From positions 62,001 through 126,000 of the forward strand of contig NZ_FRBE01000007.1 of NCBI RefSeq assembly GCF_900142535.1: 64,000 nucleotides of DNA. Direction: 5' to 3'. The notes beneath the pieces were generated by a model. It made no database searches. It saw nothing but the letters and a program-made list of their open reading frames with translations, and was not told the origin of the DNA. Position 1 is the stretch's first letter, and each line of letters starts with the position of its first letter. This document shows positions 34,508 to 43,948 of this stretch, piece by piece. The translations under genes were made by a program, and so were the position numbers. The DNA is from Fibrobacter sp. UWEL. Lineage in GTDB: Bacteria; Fibrobacterota; Fibrobacteria; Fibrobacterales; Fibrobacteraceae.

Positions 34508-36316
34508 ATGGCACAACTTGATCTTAGAATTTCAAGCCTCCGCTCTGCTTATGAAAAGGGCGAAATCACTCCCCGTGAAGTTGTACAAAACCTCCGCGAT
34601 GCCATCGAAAAGGCTCCCAAGGAAATCTGGATTGCAAAGACCAGCAAGGAACAACTGGAAAAATATTTGACCGCTTTGGAAGACGTTGCCGACCGCGCAA
34701 GGAGCGCCGCAGGTTTCAAGATTCCCGCAGACAAGCCCCTATTCGGCATTCCATTCGCCATCAAGGACAACATTGACTGCGAAGGTATGGAAAGCACTTC
34801 CGCCTGCCCCGCCTACGCCTACATGCCCAAGAAATCCGCCTTCGTGGTAGAGCGCCTCATTGAAGCTGGCGCCATTCCCATGGGCAAAACCAACATGGAC
34901 CAGTTCGCCACCGGCCTGGTGGGCGTGCGCTCCCCTTACGGAAGCATCCCTAACCGCTACGCCCCGGAATATGTTTCTGGGGGAAGCAGCAGCGGTTCTG
35001 CAGCCGCCTTGGCTTATGGGCTTTGCAGTTTTTCGCTGGGCACAGATACGGCAGGATCCGGCCGCGTCCCCGCCGCCTTCAACAAGCTTGTAGGCGTGAA
35101 GCCTACCCGCGGTTTGCTTAGCACCAGCGGAGTGATTCCCGCCTGCCGTAGCCTAGACTGCGTTAGCATTTTTGCATTGGACAATAGCGACGCCCGCTAC
35201 GTCTTGAACATCGCCGGTGCCGAAGATTCCGAAGACGCCTACTCCCGCGAAGCTCCGTGGAACTCTGCTTCGGACAGCGCAGGCTCCGCAGCCCGCCTCC
35301 CCGAAAACTGGACCTTCGGTGTCCCCGAAGAAAGCGAGCTGAACTTCTTTGGAAACGAGGGTTACAAGGCCGCCTTCTACCGCGCCGTGGAAGCTTTTGA
35401 AAAAGCAGGCGGCACCAAGGTCACCATCCACTTTACTCCATTCCTAGAAGCAGCGCGCCTGCTTTACGAAGGCCCCTGGGTTTTTGAACGTTACGATGCA
35501 GTGGGCAAGTTCATCGAAGAACATCCCGACGAAATCTTCCCCGTCACCAAGGAAATCATTAGCCCCAAAACAACACCCCACCCCTCCGAAGTTTTCGCCG
35601 GATTCCACGCCCTGCAAGCCAAGAAGAAAATTGCCGACCTTGAATTTTCAAAGGTGGACGTTTTGCTCACCCCCACCGCAGGCACCATCTACAAGACCGC
35701 AGAAGTAAACGCCGACCCCATCAAGCTGAACAGCAACCTGGGCTATTACACCAACTACATGAACCTGCTGGATTATTCCGCCCTGGCCATCCCCGCCGGC
35801 ATGGCCACCTGCAAGGACTCCAGCACCGACACAGGTTCCATCCAGTTGCCCTTTGGCGTTACCATCGTAGGCCATGCCTTTGACGACTTCAAGCTTTTGG
35901 ATGTGGCCGAAAAGGTCACCCCCTTCCTTAGCGAAAAGATTCCCCTGGCAGTTTGCGGAGCCCACCTGAAGGGCGAACCCCTACACTATCAATTGCAAAC
36001 CGCCGACTTCTTGGGTGCCACCGAAACCGCCCCGGAATACAAGATGTACGCCTTCAAGGACGGCAACATTCAAAAGCCAGCCATGATCGCAGGCAACAGC
36101 AGTTTCTACGTAGAACTTTACGCCCTCACCCCCGAGGAATTCGGCAAGTTCGCCGCCGCTATTCCTGCCCCCCTGGGAATCGGCAAGATCAAGCTTTCCG
36201 ACGGTCGCGTGGTCCCCGGATTCATTGGCGACGGCACCATCTCGGTCATGGCCTTTGGCGGTGCCGCTGTCGACATTTCGGAATTCGGAGATTGGCGTAA
36301 GTACATCCACAAATAA
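34508..36316 (+). CDS. atzF: Allophanate hydrolase (amidase-signature enzyme)
   Basis: The 602-aa protein starts at ATG 34508, with AAGGAG upstream. It has an amidase-signature domain (about 1-440) with Lys86 (GIPFAIKDN), the GGSSSGS loop (158-164) and the nucleophile Ser184 (GTDTAGSGR), and the C-terminal domain typical of allophanate hydrolases (about 515-600, MYAFKDGNIQKPAMIAGN ... LGIGKIKLSDGR ... GDGTISVMAFGG). It converts allophanate to ammonia and CO2, the second half of the urea- or guanidine-carboxylase route. It is convergent with, not part of, the carboxylase operon. Confidence 0.92.
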   Translation: MAQLDLRISSLRSAYEKGEITPREVVQNLRDAIEKAPKEIWIAKTSKEQLEKYLTALEDVADRARSAAGFKIPADKPLFGIPFAIKDNIDCEGMESTSACPAYAYMPKKSAFVVERLIEAGAIPMGKTNMDQFATGLVGVRSPYGSIPNRYAPEYVSGGSSSGSAAALAYGLCSFSLGTDTAGSGRVPAAFNKLVGVKPTRGLLSTSGVIPACRSLDCVSIFALDNSDARYVLNIAGAEDSEDAYSREAPWNSASDSAGSAARLPENWTFGVPEESELNFFGNEGYKAAFYRAVEAFEKAGGTKVTIHFTPFLEAARLLYEGPWVFERYDAVGKFIEEHPDEIFPVTKEIISPKTTPHPSEVFAGFHALQAKKKIADLEFSKVDVLLTPTAGTIYKTAEVNADPIKLNSNLGYYTNYMNLLDYSALAIPAGMATCKDSSTDTGSIQLPFGVTIVGHAFDDFKLLDVAEKVTPFLSEKIPLAVCGAHLKGEPLHYQLQTADFLGATETAPEYKMYAFKDGNIQKPAMIAGNSSFYVELYALTPEEFGKFAAAIPAPLGIGKIKLSDGRVVPGFIGDGTISVMAFGGAAVDISEFGDWRKYIHK

Positions 36317-36342
36317 AATCTAATAGTACAAACCACACAACA

Positions 36343-36373
36343 AAAAACTGTTCCTCTTCGGAGCAGTTTTTTT
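36343..36373 (+). terminator. Rho-independent terminator of the allophanate hydrolase gene
   Basis: AAACTGTTCC (36345-36354) pairs with GGAGCAGTTT (36360-36369) around a TCTTC loop, followed by T residues. It stops transcription before the convergent carboxylase gene. Confidence 0.85.
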
Positions 36374-36394
36374 GATGTTTCGGCAGAACAGAAA

Positions 36395-36422
36395 ACCCGC
36401 CTCGAATTCCATCGAGACGGGC
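36395..36422 (-). terminator. Terminator of the carboxylase operon (minus strand)
   Basis: On the minus strand GCCCG-T-CTCGA pairs with TCGAG-G-CGGG, followed by TTTTCTG. A second GC-rich hairpin (GCGCGG/CCGCGC around 36445-36462) sits between it and the carboxylase stop codon. Confidence 0.65.
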
Positions 36423-36466
36423 ATCTTGTTATGTGGAGTTCTAATGCGCGGGAGACCGCGCGGTAA

Positions 36467-39400
36467 TTACATGGGCTTTACGGCAAAGAGGCATTGACCG
36501 GAGCGGATTTCGCCACCTTGCTTTCCAAAGACCTGAGTAACGACACCGTCTTCGTCGGCAACCACCGGGATTTCGGTCTTCATACTTTCCAAAATAGCCA
36601 GGGTATCGCCAGCCTTGAACTTGGCGCCCACTTCAGAAACAACTAGCTTCCAGAGGGAACCAGCCACAGGACTGTACACACCTTCTTCGCCGTCGGCCAA
36701 GGTCACCTCTGCAGCGGGGGCTGCGTCAGCGCTATGGCTTTCGAAAGTGAACTGACCATTTGCAATCCAACGCTGCTTTTCTTCTTCGAAGGCGTTCTTG
36801 CGCTTGGTTTCAAAGGCATCGATGGTCGTTGCGTTATCTGCCAGGAACTTTTCGTATTCGGTAATGTCGAAGGAACTTTCCACGATCTTTACGTGGAACT
36901 TGCCAGCGATGAAATCCTTGCGCATCTGCAGAAGTTCATCGGCACCCACTTCGTAGTACTTGACCACGTCAAAGAAGCGGAGCAGGTAAGGCAAGGTGAA
37001 GTCGCTTGTCTTTTTGAAACGATTCCACATCTGGACGGTACGGCCAACGAACTGATAGCCGCCGGGACCTTCCATGCCATAGACGCACATGTATGCGCCG
37101 CCAATACCCACAGCGTTTTCGGGAGTCCAGGTACGAGCCGGGTTGTACTTGGTGGTCACCAGACGATGGCGAGGATCCAGCGGAGTAGCCACAGGAGCGC
37201 CCAGATAAACGTCGCCCAGGCCCATGACCAAGTAATCGGCGTTCATGACAATGTTCTTCACATCGGCAATGGAATCCAGGCCGTTAACGCGGCGGATGAA
37301 TTCGATGTTGTTGGGGCAGCACCAAGGTGCACCGGGGCGAACGGTGGTCACGTACTTTTCGATAGCCACGCGAGTCTGGGGGTCGTCCCAAGAAAGGGGC
37401 AGGTAAACTGTACGGGTGGGAACCTTGGTGACCTTGTTCTTCTTCAGGTGTTCGGCAAGGTCAGCAAGCTTTGCAAGCATTTCACCCTGACGGATTTTTG
37501 CAATATCGTAATGGATCTGGATAGAGCGAATACCCGGGGTAACGTCAATGACCAGGTCGGCCATCTGTTCCTTAACAGCCAGCATCCAGGCGTGAGCGGT
37601 AAAGCGGAGGCGAAGGTCAATAATGGCAGGGCCAAATTCAACCAGCACATAGTTGTCACCATCGGCGCGGACAACGATGTGATCCATTTCATCGGCGCTA
37701 TCCTTGTGGAATTCGGCAATAATGGGAGTGACCACAGGAGCGGCAACCAAAGCAGGAATTGCAGCGGAAGCAGCAGCGACATTTGCAAGGTTTGCTTCAC
37801 GAGCCAAGCGAATTTCTTCGGCGCTTTCGGCAGTGAGGGGAACGAACTTGACGCGGTCACCACTGCGGAGCTGACCCATCTTCCAAAGTTCAGAAGAAAC
37901 GATGGTAACAGGGCAAGCAAAGCCACCCAGGCTGGGGCCATCTACGCCCAAAATAATGGGCATGTCGCCAGTAAAGTCTACGGTACCAATGGCGTAGGCG
38001 TTATCGTGAAGGTTGGAAGGATGAAGGCCTGCTTCACCGCCATCGGGGCGAGCCCACTTGGGCTGAGGTCCAATCAAACGAATGCCAGTTCTAGAAGAGT
38101 TGTAATGAACTTCCCAATTAGCGGCAAAGAATTCATCAATGTCTTCCTGAGTCAAATAGTCAGGAGCACCATGAGGGCCGTACATCACGCCAATTTCCCA
38201 CTGGGTAGAAATCTGCGGAAGAGCGGCTTCTGCAGGAACCACAGGTTCTGTAGCAATGGCGTTACCAATGTGGAGGATATCGCCAGCAGCCAAAGCGCGA
38301 CCGCCGTGTCCACCGAAACCGCCCAGGGTAAAGGTAGACTTGCTTCCCAGATAATCGGGAACGTCAATACCACCGCGAATAGCCAGGTAAGCACGCTGAC
38401 CCATCTTGGTAATACCGAACTTCAGCACATCACCATCGTGAACTTCAACAGGAGTGTTCTTGGAGCATGCAGCACCGTTCAGCTTTGCAGGGAAATCACC
38501 GCCCACCCATGCAATCACCGTATCGGTATGGAAGGCAAGGGAGCAGCCGGAAAGAGTCATTTCGATACCGGCGGCGTCATCGGCGTTACCCACAATCTTG
38601 TTGGCAAGGCGGAAACTGTAGTTATCCATAGGACCGCTAGGAGGAATACCTACATCCCACAGATTCAAACGACCCGGATAATCCTGGATGGTTGTCTGGA
38701 GGCCCGGAGCCAGCACTTCAAAAATCTTGTTTTCGTACTTGTAATCGTTCAGGATCCAGGTAGAGACCTTACCGTTAATAAAGTCTTCCATTTCAAGGAC
38801 ATCCTGCAAAAGCTTGATGTTGGTTTCAAAACCACAGAGCTTGACCTGTTCCAAAACCTTGCGAGCCTTGGCAATGTTGTCGTCGCGATCGTCGCCGGCC
38901 ACAATCACCTTTGCCAACAGAGGATCGTAGAAGGCACTGACTTCGGTACCGCGAGAAACCCAGGTGTCTACGCGAATGCCTTCGGGGAAGGAAACTTCGG
39001 TCAACAGGCCACTGGAGGGGCGATAGTTCTTGCCCGGATCTTCGGCGTATACGCGAAATTCCATGGCATGGCCCTTGGGGGTAAACTGGGCACCGATTTC
39101 GAAGGGGCGTCTCCCTGCGGCCTGTTCGATCATCCAGCGCACCAGATCCACACCGAACACCGTTTCGGTGACGCCATGTTCCACCTGCAAACGGGTATTC
39201 ACTTCCAGGAAGTAGAACTTGTCATCCTTGGCATCGTAAATAAATTCAACGGTACCTGCAGAGCGGTACTGAACACCCTGTACCAGGCGGAGGGCAGAAG
39301 CATGGAGGGCTTCACGAGTAGCCTGCGGAAGGCAAGGAGCCGGAGTTTCTTCAACAACCTTCTGGTTACGGCGCTGCACGGAGCAATCGCGTTCACCGAG

Positions 39401-40066
39401 AACAACGGCATTACCTTCACCATCACCGAAAACCTGGACTTCTACGTGGCGGCCACGTTCCACATACTTTTCTACAAAGAGTCCTGCGTTCTTGAAGTTG
39501 TTTTCGCTAAGACGCTTAATACGATCATAGCTTTCGCGGAGTTCAGTTTCGCTGTGGCAAATAGCCATACCAATGCCGCCACCGCCTGCAGTGCTCTTGA
39601 GCATGACGGGGTAGCCAATCTTTCCAGCACCTTCTGCAGCTTCATCAACGCTATTCAAAAGGCCGGTACCAGGAACCAGGGGAACACCAAATTCTTCGGC
39701 CAGTTCCTTACTGCGGTGCTTTAAACCAAATTCAATCAACTGCTTGGGAGTGGGGCCAATAAAGGCAACGCCATTTTCTTCCAAGATTTTTGCAAATTCT
39801 GCATTTTCACTTAAGAAACCATAACCCGGGTGAACGGCTTCGGCACCGGTCTGCTTAATGGCAGCTAGGATGGCGTCCACATTCAGGTAGCTATCCTTGG
39901 CGGCGGCAGGGCCAACACGGACCGCTTCATCAGCCATCAAAACATGGGCAGCAGTTTCGTCGGGATCGGAATAGACCGCCACGGACTTTACGCCCATTTC
40001 TTTTAGAGAACGAATGACACGGCAAGCAATTTCGCCACGGTTCGCAATCAGTACTTTCTTAAACAT
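36467..40066 (-). CDS. Biotin-dependent urea/guanidine carboxylase
   Basis: The 1199-aa protein has an ATP-grasp biotin carboxylase (about 1-450, MFKKVLIANRGEIACRVIRS, KSTAGGGGIGM, FLEVNTRLQVEHGVTE), the two KipI/KipA-like carboxyltransferase halves (about 455-1100, GPMDNYSFRLANKIVGN, PWCCPNNIEFIRRVNG, GYQFVGRTVQMWNR), and a C-terminal biotinyl domain with the attachment Lys1163 in ESMKTE. It carboxylates urea to allophanate, or guanidine to carboxyguanidine. The DUF1989 genes upstream make guanidine at least as likely (established link: DUF1989 proteins CgdAB are carboxyguanidine deiminase). It is the last gene of the sigma-54 operon. Confidence 0.9.
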   Translation of the reverse strand: MFKKVLIANRGEIACRVIRSLKEMGVKSVAVYSDPDETAAHVLMADEAVRVGPAAAKDSYLNVDAILAAIKQTGAEAVHPGYGFLSENAEFAKILEENGVAFIGPTPKQLIEFGLKHRSKELAEEFGVPLVPGTGLLNSVDEAAEGAGKIGYPVMLKSTAGGGGIGMAICHSETELRESYDRIKRLSENNFKNAGLFVEKYVERGRHVEVQVFGDGEGNAVVLGERDCSVQRRNQKVVEETPAPCLPQATREALHASALRLVQGVQYRSAGTVEFIYDAKDDKFYFLEVNTRLQVEHGVTETVFGVDLVRWMIEQAAGRRPFEIGAQFTPKGHAMEFRVYAEDPGKNYRPSSGLLTEVSFPEGIRVDTWVSRGTEVSAFYDPLLAKVIVAGDDRDDNIAKARKVLEQVKLCGFETNIKLLQDVLEMEDFINGKVSTWILNDYKYENKIFEVLAPGLQTTIQDYPGRLNLWDVGIPPSGPMDNYSFRLANKIVGNADDAAGIEMTLSGCSLAFHTDTVIAWVGGDFPAKLNGAACSKNTPVEVHDGDVLKFGITKMGQRAYLAIRGGIDVPDYLGSKSTFTLGGFGGHGGRALAAGDILHIGNAIATEPVVPAEAALPQISTQWEIGVMYGPHGAPDYLTQEDIDEFFAANWEVHYNSSRTGIRLIGPQPKWARPDGGEAGLHPSNLHDNAYAIGTVDFTGDMPIILGVDGPSLGGFACPVTIVSSELWKMGQLRSGDRVKFVPLTAESAEEIRLAREANLANVAAASAAIPALVAAPVVTPIIAEFHKDSADEMDHIVVRADGDNYVLVEFGPAIIDLRLRFTAHAWMLAVKEQMADLVIDVTPGIRSIQIHYDIAKIRQGEMLAKLADLAEHLKKNKVTKVPTRTVYLPLSWDDPQTRVAIEKYVTTVRPGAPWCCPNNIEFIRRVNGLDSIADVKNIVMNADYLVMGLGDVYLGAPVATPLDPRHRLVTTKYNPARTWTPENAVGIGGAYMCVYGMEGPGGYQFVGRTVQMWNRFKKTSDFTLPYLLRFFDVVKYYEVGADELLQMRKDFIAGKFHVKIVESSFDITEYEKFLADNATTIDAFETKRKNAFEEEKQRWIANGQFTFESHSADAAPAAEVTLADGEEGVYSPVAGSLWKLVVSEVGAKFKAGDTLAILESMKTEIPVVADEDGVVTQVFGKQGGEIRSGQCLFAVKPM

Positions 40067-40159
40067 TTCTTGTTCCTTTTTCAGTCACGCGATTTTTCGC
40101 GTCCTAATTCGGAACCCGCCTTGCATTCACTCGAACGCCGCGGAATTTCCACACAACAA

Positions 40160-40990
40160 TTACTTCCCCGCCATCATGCAAAGCATCCGGGAAAGAGCGC
40201 CATTAGTTTTTTCCAATTCGGTAAGAATCGAAAAATGATTATGGCCCTCTAGCAGGGAATAAGTTCCCGGTACACGTTCTGCAGCTCTGAGAGTTGCAAA
40301 TTCAAGACTCTGTCGACGCAGTTCCGGAAGTTCATCACTTCCCGAAACAATGACAACAGGCTTCCTCACCAGCGGCACGCGAGCAGGGCTCAGGCGAATC
40401 ACCTCGTCGGAAGTCAATTTCAATTTTTCATTCAGGTAGCTTTTGGAAATCGGTTCCAGATCGTAGATGCCGCTAATGGCCAATGCGCCCTGCACCCCTG
40501 TTTCATCAAGAACAGAAACGCAAAGGTGGCCCCCAGCAGACCAGCCCGAAACATAAATGCGATTAGCATCAAAACCCAATTCATCGGCACGGCTGCGCAA
40601 TACCTTTATGGCCAACCGAATTTCGTAAATGATTCCCGTCAAAGACATTTCGGGAGCCAAGGTATAGCCAACATTGGCCACATTAAAGCCATTGGCCAGC
40701 GGACCCCTCGCAAGGAAACGGAAAGTATCCTTGCAGCGCATCTGCCAATAGCCACCATGAATGAACAAGAACAGCGGAGCCTTACGATTACCGCAGCTAA
40801 AATAGTCGAACCTGTTTCGAGTCCCGTTCCCATAGGTTAGATGCATGAATTCAACGAATTCTTTTGCAATCATATCGCTACGATTGTCAAAAGCTTTCAA
40901 CAGCAATGCGCTATCGGCAACCGCATTGGAGTTGTCGTAACCAGCATCCAGTTCCGCCTGGGTAAAGCCACGATAAACAAGTTCGCTCAT
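40160..40990 (-). CDS. Alpha/beta hydrolase, arylformamidase-like
   Basis: The 276-aa protein has the HGGYW motif (78-82), the nucleophile Ser151 in GWSAGG, Asp219 in GSDELPE, and the catalytic His in GHNHFS (250-252), as in the kynurenine formamidase group of alpha/beta hydrolases. It should hydrolyse an amide, formamide or ester in the cytoplasm. It sits between the carboxylase and the DUF1989 genes, 9 bp from the latter, an unusual partner for that pathway; the substrate is unknown. The 93-bp gap to the carboxylase holds a small hairpin (ACGCGA/TCGCGT). Confidence 0.8.
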   Translation of the reverse strand: MSELVYRGFTQAELDAGYDNSNAVADSALLLKAFDNRSDMIAKEFVEFMHLTYGNGTRNRFDYFSCGNRKAPLFLFIHGGYWQMRCKDTFRFLARGPLANGFNVANVGYTLAPEMSLTGIIYEIRLAIKVLRSRADELGFDANRIYVSGWSAGGHLCVSVLDETGVQGALAISGIYDLEPISKSYLNEKLKLTSDEVIRLSPARVPLVRKPVVIVSGSDELPELRRQSLEFATLRAAERVPGTYSLLEGHNHFSILTELEKTNGALSRMLCMMAGK

Positions 40991-40999
40991 CAGTCCCTC

Positions 41000-41641
41000 T
41001 TATGCGTCCCACACCACCATACGAATGGGAGTGGGGTTATAGTCATTACAAGGGTTATTCAGCTGGGAGCAATCGCTCAGCAAGAACAGCACATCCATAT
41101 CGGCACGCATGTCAATGTACTTGCCCGGCCCCGAAATACCATCGGCAAATTCCAGGCGACCAGTGTCATCCAGAATAACCTTGGTAAAGAAATTCAGGTT
41201 GCAAGTCTGATCTCGCTTACTCATGCCAAAGTTCTGCAAGGTACGCACAAAAGTGTCGCGACAGCTATGCATATAACGGGTCTTATCCGTATAACGCACA
41301 CAGTTCCCTTCTGCAGAACAGCCACTGCCAAGAGTATCGTGCTCACCGCAAGTATCTGCAATCACCGTCAACATAGGATTGTTCAGGTTACTGCGAATAA
41401 CCGTACCCAACTCAATCATGGTGTTGGCCTGGGCGGTTATGGTATTGTTGGCATTGTAGCGTTCGGTTTTATCGCGCTGGTTATAAATCTGCACGTCACC
41501 GGACTGGTTTCCGCAAACATCGATCAAGCGTAGAATCTGCCCCTTCTTCAAGGGCAGCATATAGCCGTCACCTGCATTCACCGTAACATCGAAGACAGCA
41601 TCTTCGACCTTGCGGGAACTTTCAAGAAGTTTGGAATTCAT
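41000..41641 (-). CDS. DUF1989 protein, urea carboxylase-associated type 1 (copy A)
   Basis: The 213-aa protein contains the DUF1989 metal-site motifs DTCGEHDTLGSGCSAEGN and YMHSCRDTF, and the C-terminal LNNPCNDYNPTPIRMVVWDA. It is closely similar to copy B at 41658 (same ends, same motif spacing). In guanidine degradation two DUF1989 subunits form carboxyguanidine deiminase, which releases ammonia and allophanate. Having two type-1 copies is unusual. Confidence 0.85.
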   Translation of the reverse strand: MNSKLLESSRKVEDAVFDVTVNAGDGYMLPLKKGQILRLIDVCGNQSGDVQIYNQRDKTERYNANNTITAQANTMIELGTVIRSNLNNPMLTVIADTCGEHDTLGSGCSAEGNCVRYTDKTRYMHSCRDTFVRTLQNFGMSKRDQTCNLNFFTKVILDDTGRLEFADGISGPGKYIDMRADMDVLFLLSDCSQLNNPCNDYNPTPIRMVVWDA

Positions 41642-41657
41642 AATGACCTCGTTCCTC

Positions 41658-42302
41658 TTATGCGTCCCAGATAATCATGCGAACGGGGGTGGGATCGTAG
41701 GCGTTGCAGGGATTGTTCAGCTGGGGGCAGTTGCTCACCACAGCATATACATCCATTTCAGCCTTCATTTCTACATACTTGCCCGGGCTAGAAATACCAT
41801 CGGCAAAGTTCAGGTTGCCCCGTTCATCAAAAGGCACGTACATAAAGAAGTTCAAGTTGTTCACCTGATCACGCTTGTCTAAATCCGGAGTTTCAAGCAA
41901 GACCTTCAGGAAGGATTCGCGGCAGGCGTGCATATAACGCTTGTCCAGAGAATAGCGGCAAGTATTACTTTCGCAAGAGCAGGCAGATCCCAGAGTATCA
42001 TGGTCGCCGCAAGTATCGGCAACAACAGTAAGCATAGGATTGTCATCGTTGGAATAAAGCTTGGTACCAACGCCTACCAGGCAGTTAGCCTGACGCTGAA
42101 CAGTCTGCTGCACGCTGTAACGTTCAGAAGGATCGTTTGCGTTAATGAAAAGCGTATCTACGGCCTGGTTGCCCTTCAGGTCCAGGATTCTAAAAGTCTG
42201 ACCTTTCTTGATCAGGTGAAGCCAGCCAGCACCAGCCGGCACGTCTTCAACATAAACAGCATCTTCTTCTTTCAGGGAGCTTTCGAGATATTTTGTATAC
42301 AT
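41658..42302 (-). CDS. DUF1989 protein, urea carboxylase-associated type 1 (copy B)
   Basis: The 214-aa paralogue of the downstream gene has DTCGDHDTLGSACSCESN, YMHACRESF and LNNPCNAYDPTPVRMIIWDA. It matches the usual UAAP1/CgdB-type sequence more closely than copy A, so it is probably the true deiminase subunit and copy A the divergent duplicate. It is 16 bp from copy A and 19 bp from the type-2 gene. Confidence 0.85.
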   Translation of the reverse strand: MYTKYLESSLKEEDAVYVEDVPAGAGWLHLIKKGQTFRILDLKGNQAVDTLFINANDPSERYSVQQTVQRQANCLVGVGTKLYSNDDNPMLTVVADTCGDHDTLGSACSCESNTCRYSLDKRYMHACRESFLKVLLETPDLDKRDQVNNLNFFMYVPFDERGNLNFADGISSPGKYVEMKAEMDVYAVVSNCPQLNNPCNAYDPTPVRMIIWDA

Positions 42303-42321
42303 TTTTTAGTCCTCCTAGAAA

Positions 42322-43038
42322 TTAAAGGTTATAGTCTGCAGTGTTAATGAAACCGCGGCCATTTTCCGGACACCAAGTAAAGCAAGGATCTTCAGCAGTA
42401 GAATCATCGCAAGTCAAGAGTTCAACCTTAACAGGCTTGCGCAGGTATTCCTTAGTGGGGTTCAGAGGATGAAGACCAGTATCAATCACAACAAGGGTAT
42501 CCATTTCGGCACGGAGCTCTACATAGTCACCGACCTTGGAGTTGTTCTCTACGAAGGTCATCTTGCCATCGGGAGTTACAACCACCTTGCTGAAGAAGTT
42601 TACAAGTTCAGTAAAGTCACGCTTGGTCAGGCCATGCTTGCCGATTTCCACCAGCAGGGAATCGTAACCATTACGGAAGAAATCGTTGTGGGAAGCCTGG
42701 TAAGTCTGTTCACCAAAACGTTCCTTGATAAGATTTGCATGAGTGCAGCCGCACAGAGGATCGTGCCAGCCAACGGTATCTTCTACAACGCTCAAAAGGA
42801 TGCGGCCCATATCGCTATAGAGGCAGCAGTTCTTGGCGATGCGGCAGATGTGCTGGATTTTCAGAGTATCACCGAGATTAAAACGTTCGGTCATATTCTT
42901 GGCATTATAGCACATGACGCTTGCATTGGCGCCGCCTTCAATATCGGTCAGGCGAATCTTCTGGCCCTTCTTCACAATACGGGAATAGTTCCAGCCACCA
43001 GCAATTGTTTTTTCAAGTAAGACTTTAGATTCAGACAT
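42322..43038 (-). CDS. DUF1989 protein, urea carboxylase-associated type 2
   Basis: The 238-aa protein has the type-2 signatures GGWNYSRIVKKGQKIRLTDIEG, LYSDMGRILLSVVEDTVGWHDPLCGCTH and YQASHNDFFRNGYDSLLVEI, and ends PCFTWCPENGRGFINTADYN. This is the second kind of subunit (UAAP2/CgdA-type) expected for carboxyguanidine deiminase. It lies between the transporter genes and the type-1 copies. Confidence 0.85.
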   Translation of the reverse strand: MSESKVLLEKTIAGGWNYSRIVKKGQKIRLTDIEGGANASVMCYNAKNMTERFNLGDTLKIQHICRIAKNCCLYSDMGRILLSVVEDTVGWHDPLCGCTHANLIKERFGEQTYQASHNDFFRNGYDSLLVEIGKHGLTKRDFTELVNFFSKVVVTPDGKMTFVENNSKVGDYVELRAEMDTLVVIDTGLHPLNPTKEYLRKPVKVELLTCDDSTAEDPCFTWCPENGRGFINTADYNL

Positions 43039-43096
43039 ATTTGGACTCCATTTTTTGAATTTCTTTTTTGCGCTCCTGCGCAGTTTTGATCGCGAT

Positions 43097-43948
43097 TTAC
43101 TTCTTGGCGATCATGTTCACGATTTTGAATTCTTCTTCGGGTTCTTCCACCAATTTGGGCGGGTGAATCAGATTTTCAATGTGCTTACGCTTTTCGATAA
43201 ACTCAGGCAGCAAGAAGCTATCTTTATTACGGGGACGAGGAACAGAATGAACATCCACCATTTCCTTCACCTTGCCGGGGTTTGCCTGCAGCGTCAAGAT
43301 TCTATCAGACAGGAAAACAGCTTCATCAAGATCATGAGTTACGAAGATAATGGTGATATCAATGTTCTTCCACACTTCCAGCAAGTACTTCTGCATCTGG
43401 GAGCGGGTCTGTGCATCAAGGGCACCGAAAGGTTCATCCATCAAGAGCACGCGGGGCTGCGGGGCCAAAGCTCGGGCAATTGCAACTCGCTGCTGCATAC
43501 CGCCAGAAAGCTGCTTTGGGAAGTATTCGCCATACTTTTCGAGACCCACAATCTGCAGCCACTGTTCGGCAATTTCTTCAGCTTCGCCGCCGTAGCCAAT
43601 GGATTCCAAGCCGAACATTACGTTCTTCTTCACAGACATCCAGGGGAAAAGCGTATACTTCTGGAATACCATGCCTCGTTCGGCGCTGGTACCCTTTACC
43701 TTCTTACCGTCCAGATAGAATTCGCCAGAGGTTGCTGTTTCAAGGCCTGCGGCAATGCGAATCAAAGTAGACTTACCGCAACCAGAAGGGCCAATAATAG
43801 AGAGGAATTCGCGACGACGCACACCAAAGGAAACATCGTCCAAAACGCGATGAGTACCAGAGCCGTTTGTTTCCTCGAAGTCCTTTACAATGTGGCGGGC
43901 TTCCAGAATAATATCTTCGGCAGGGGAAATAATCTTAGAGTCGGCCAT
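43097..43948 (-). CDS. ABC transporter ATPase, NrtD/SsuB/TauB type
   Basis: The 283-aa ATPase has Walker [11 protein letters not shown], signature [18 protein letters not shown], Walker [17 protein letters not shown], and the switch His in [10 protein letters not shown]. The permease gene overlaps it by 14 bp. The nitrate/sulfonate/taurine family is also the type of transporter found in guanidine- and urea-carboxylase loci. Confidence 0.9.
   Translation of the reverse strand: MADSKIISPAEDIILEARHIVKDFEETNGSGTHRVLDDVSFGVRRREFLSIIGPSGCGKSTLIRIAAGLETATSGEFYLDGKKVKGTSAERGMVFQKYTLFPWMSVKKNVMFGLESIGYGGEAEEIAEQWLQIVGLEKYGEYFPKQLSGGMQQRVAIARALAPQPRVLLMDEPFGALDAQTRSQMQKYLLEVWKNIDITIIFVTHDLDEAVFLSDRILTLQANPGKVKEMVDVHSVPRPRNKDSFLLPEFIEKRKHIENLIHPPKLVEEPEEEFKIVNMIAKK

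Noticed and set aside
36734-39724. A 996-codon open frame on the plus strand
   Set aside because: It lies wholly antisense to the carboxylase gene, which has clear domain matches and catalytic motifs; the opposite frame has no recognisable domains and is explained by codon bias.
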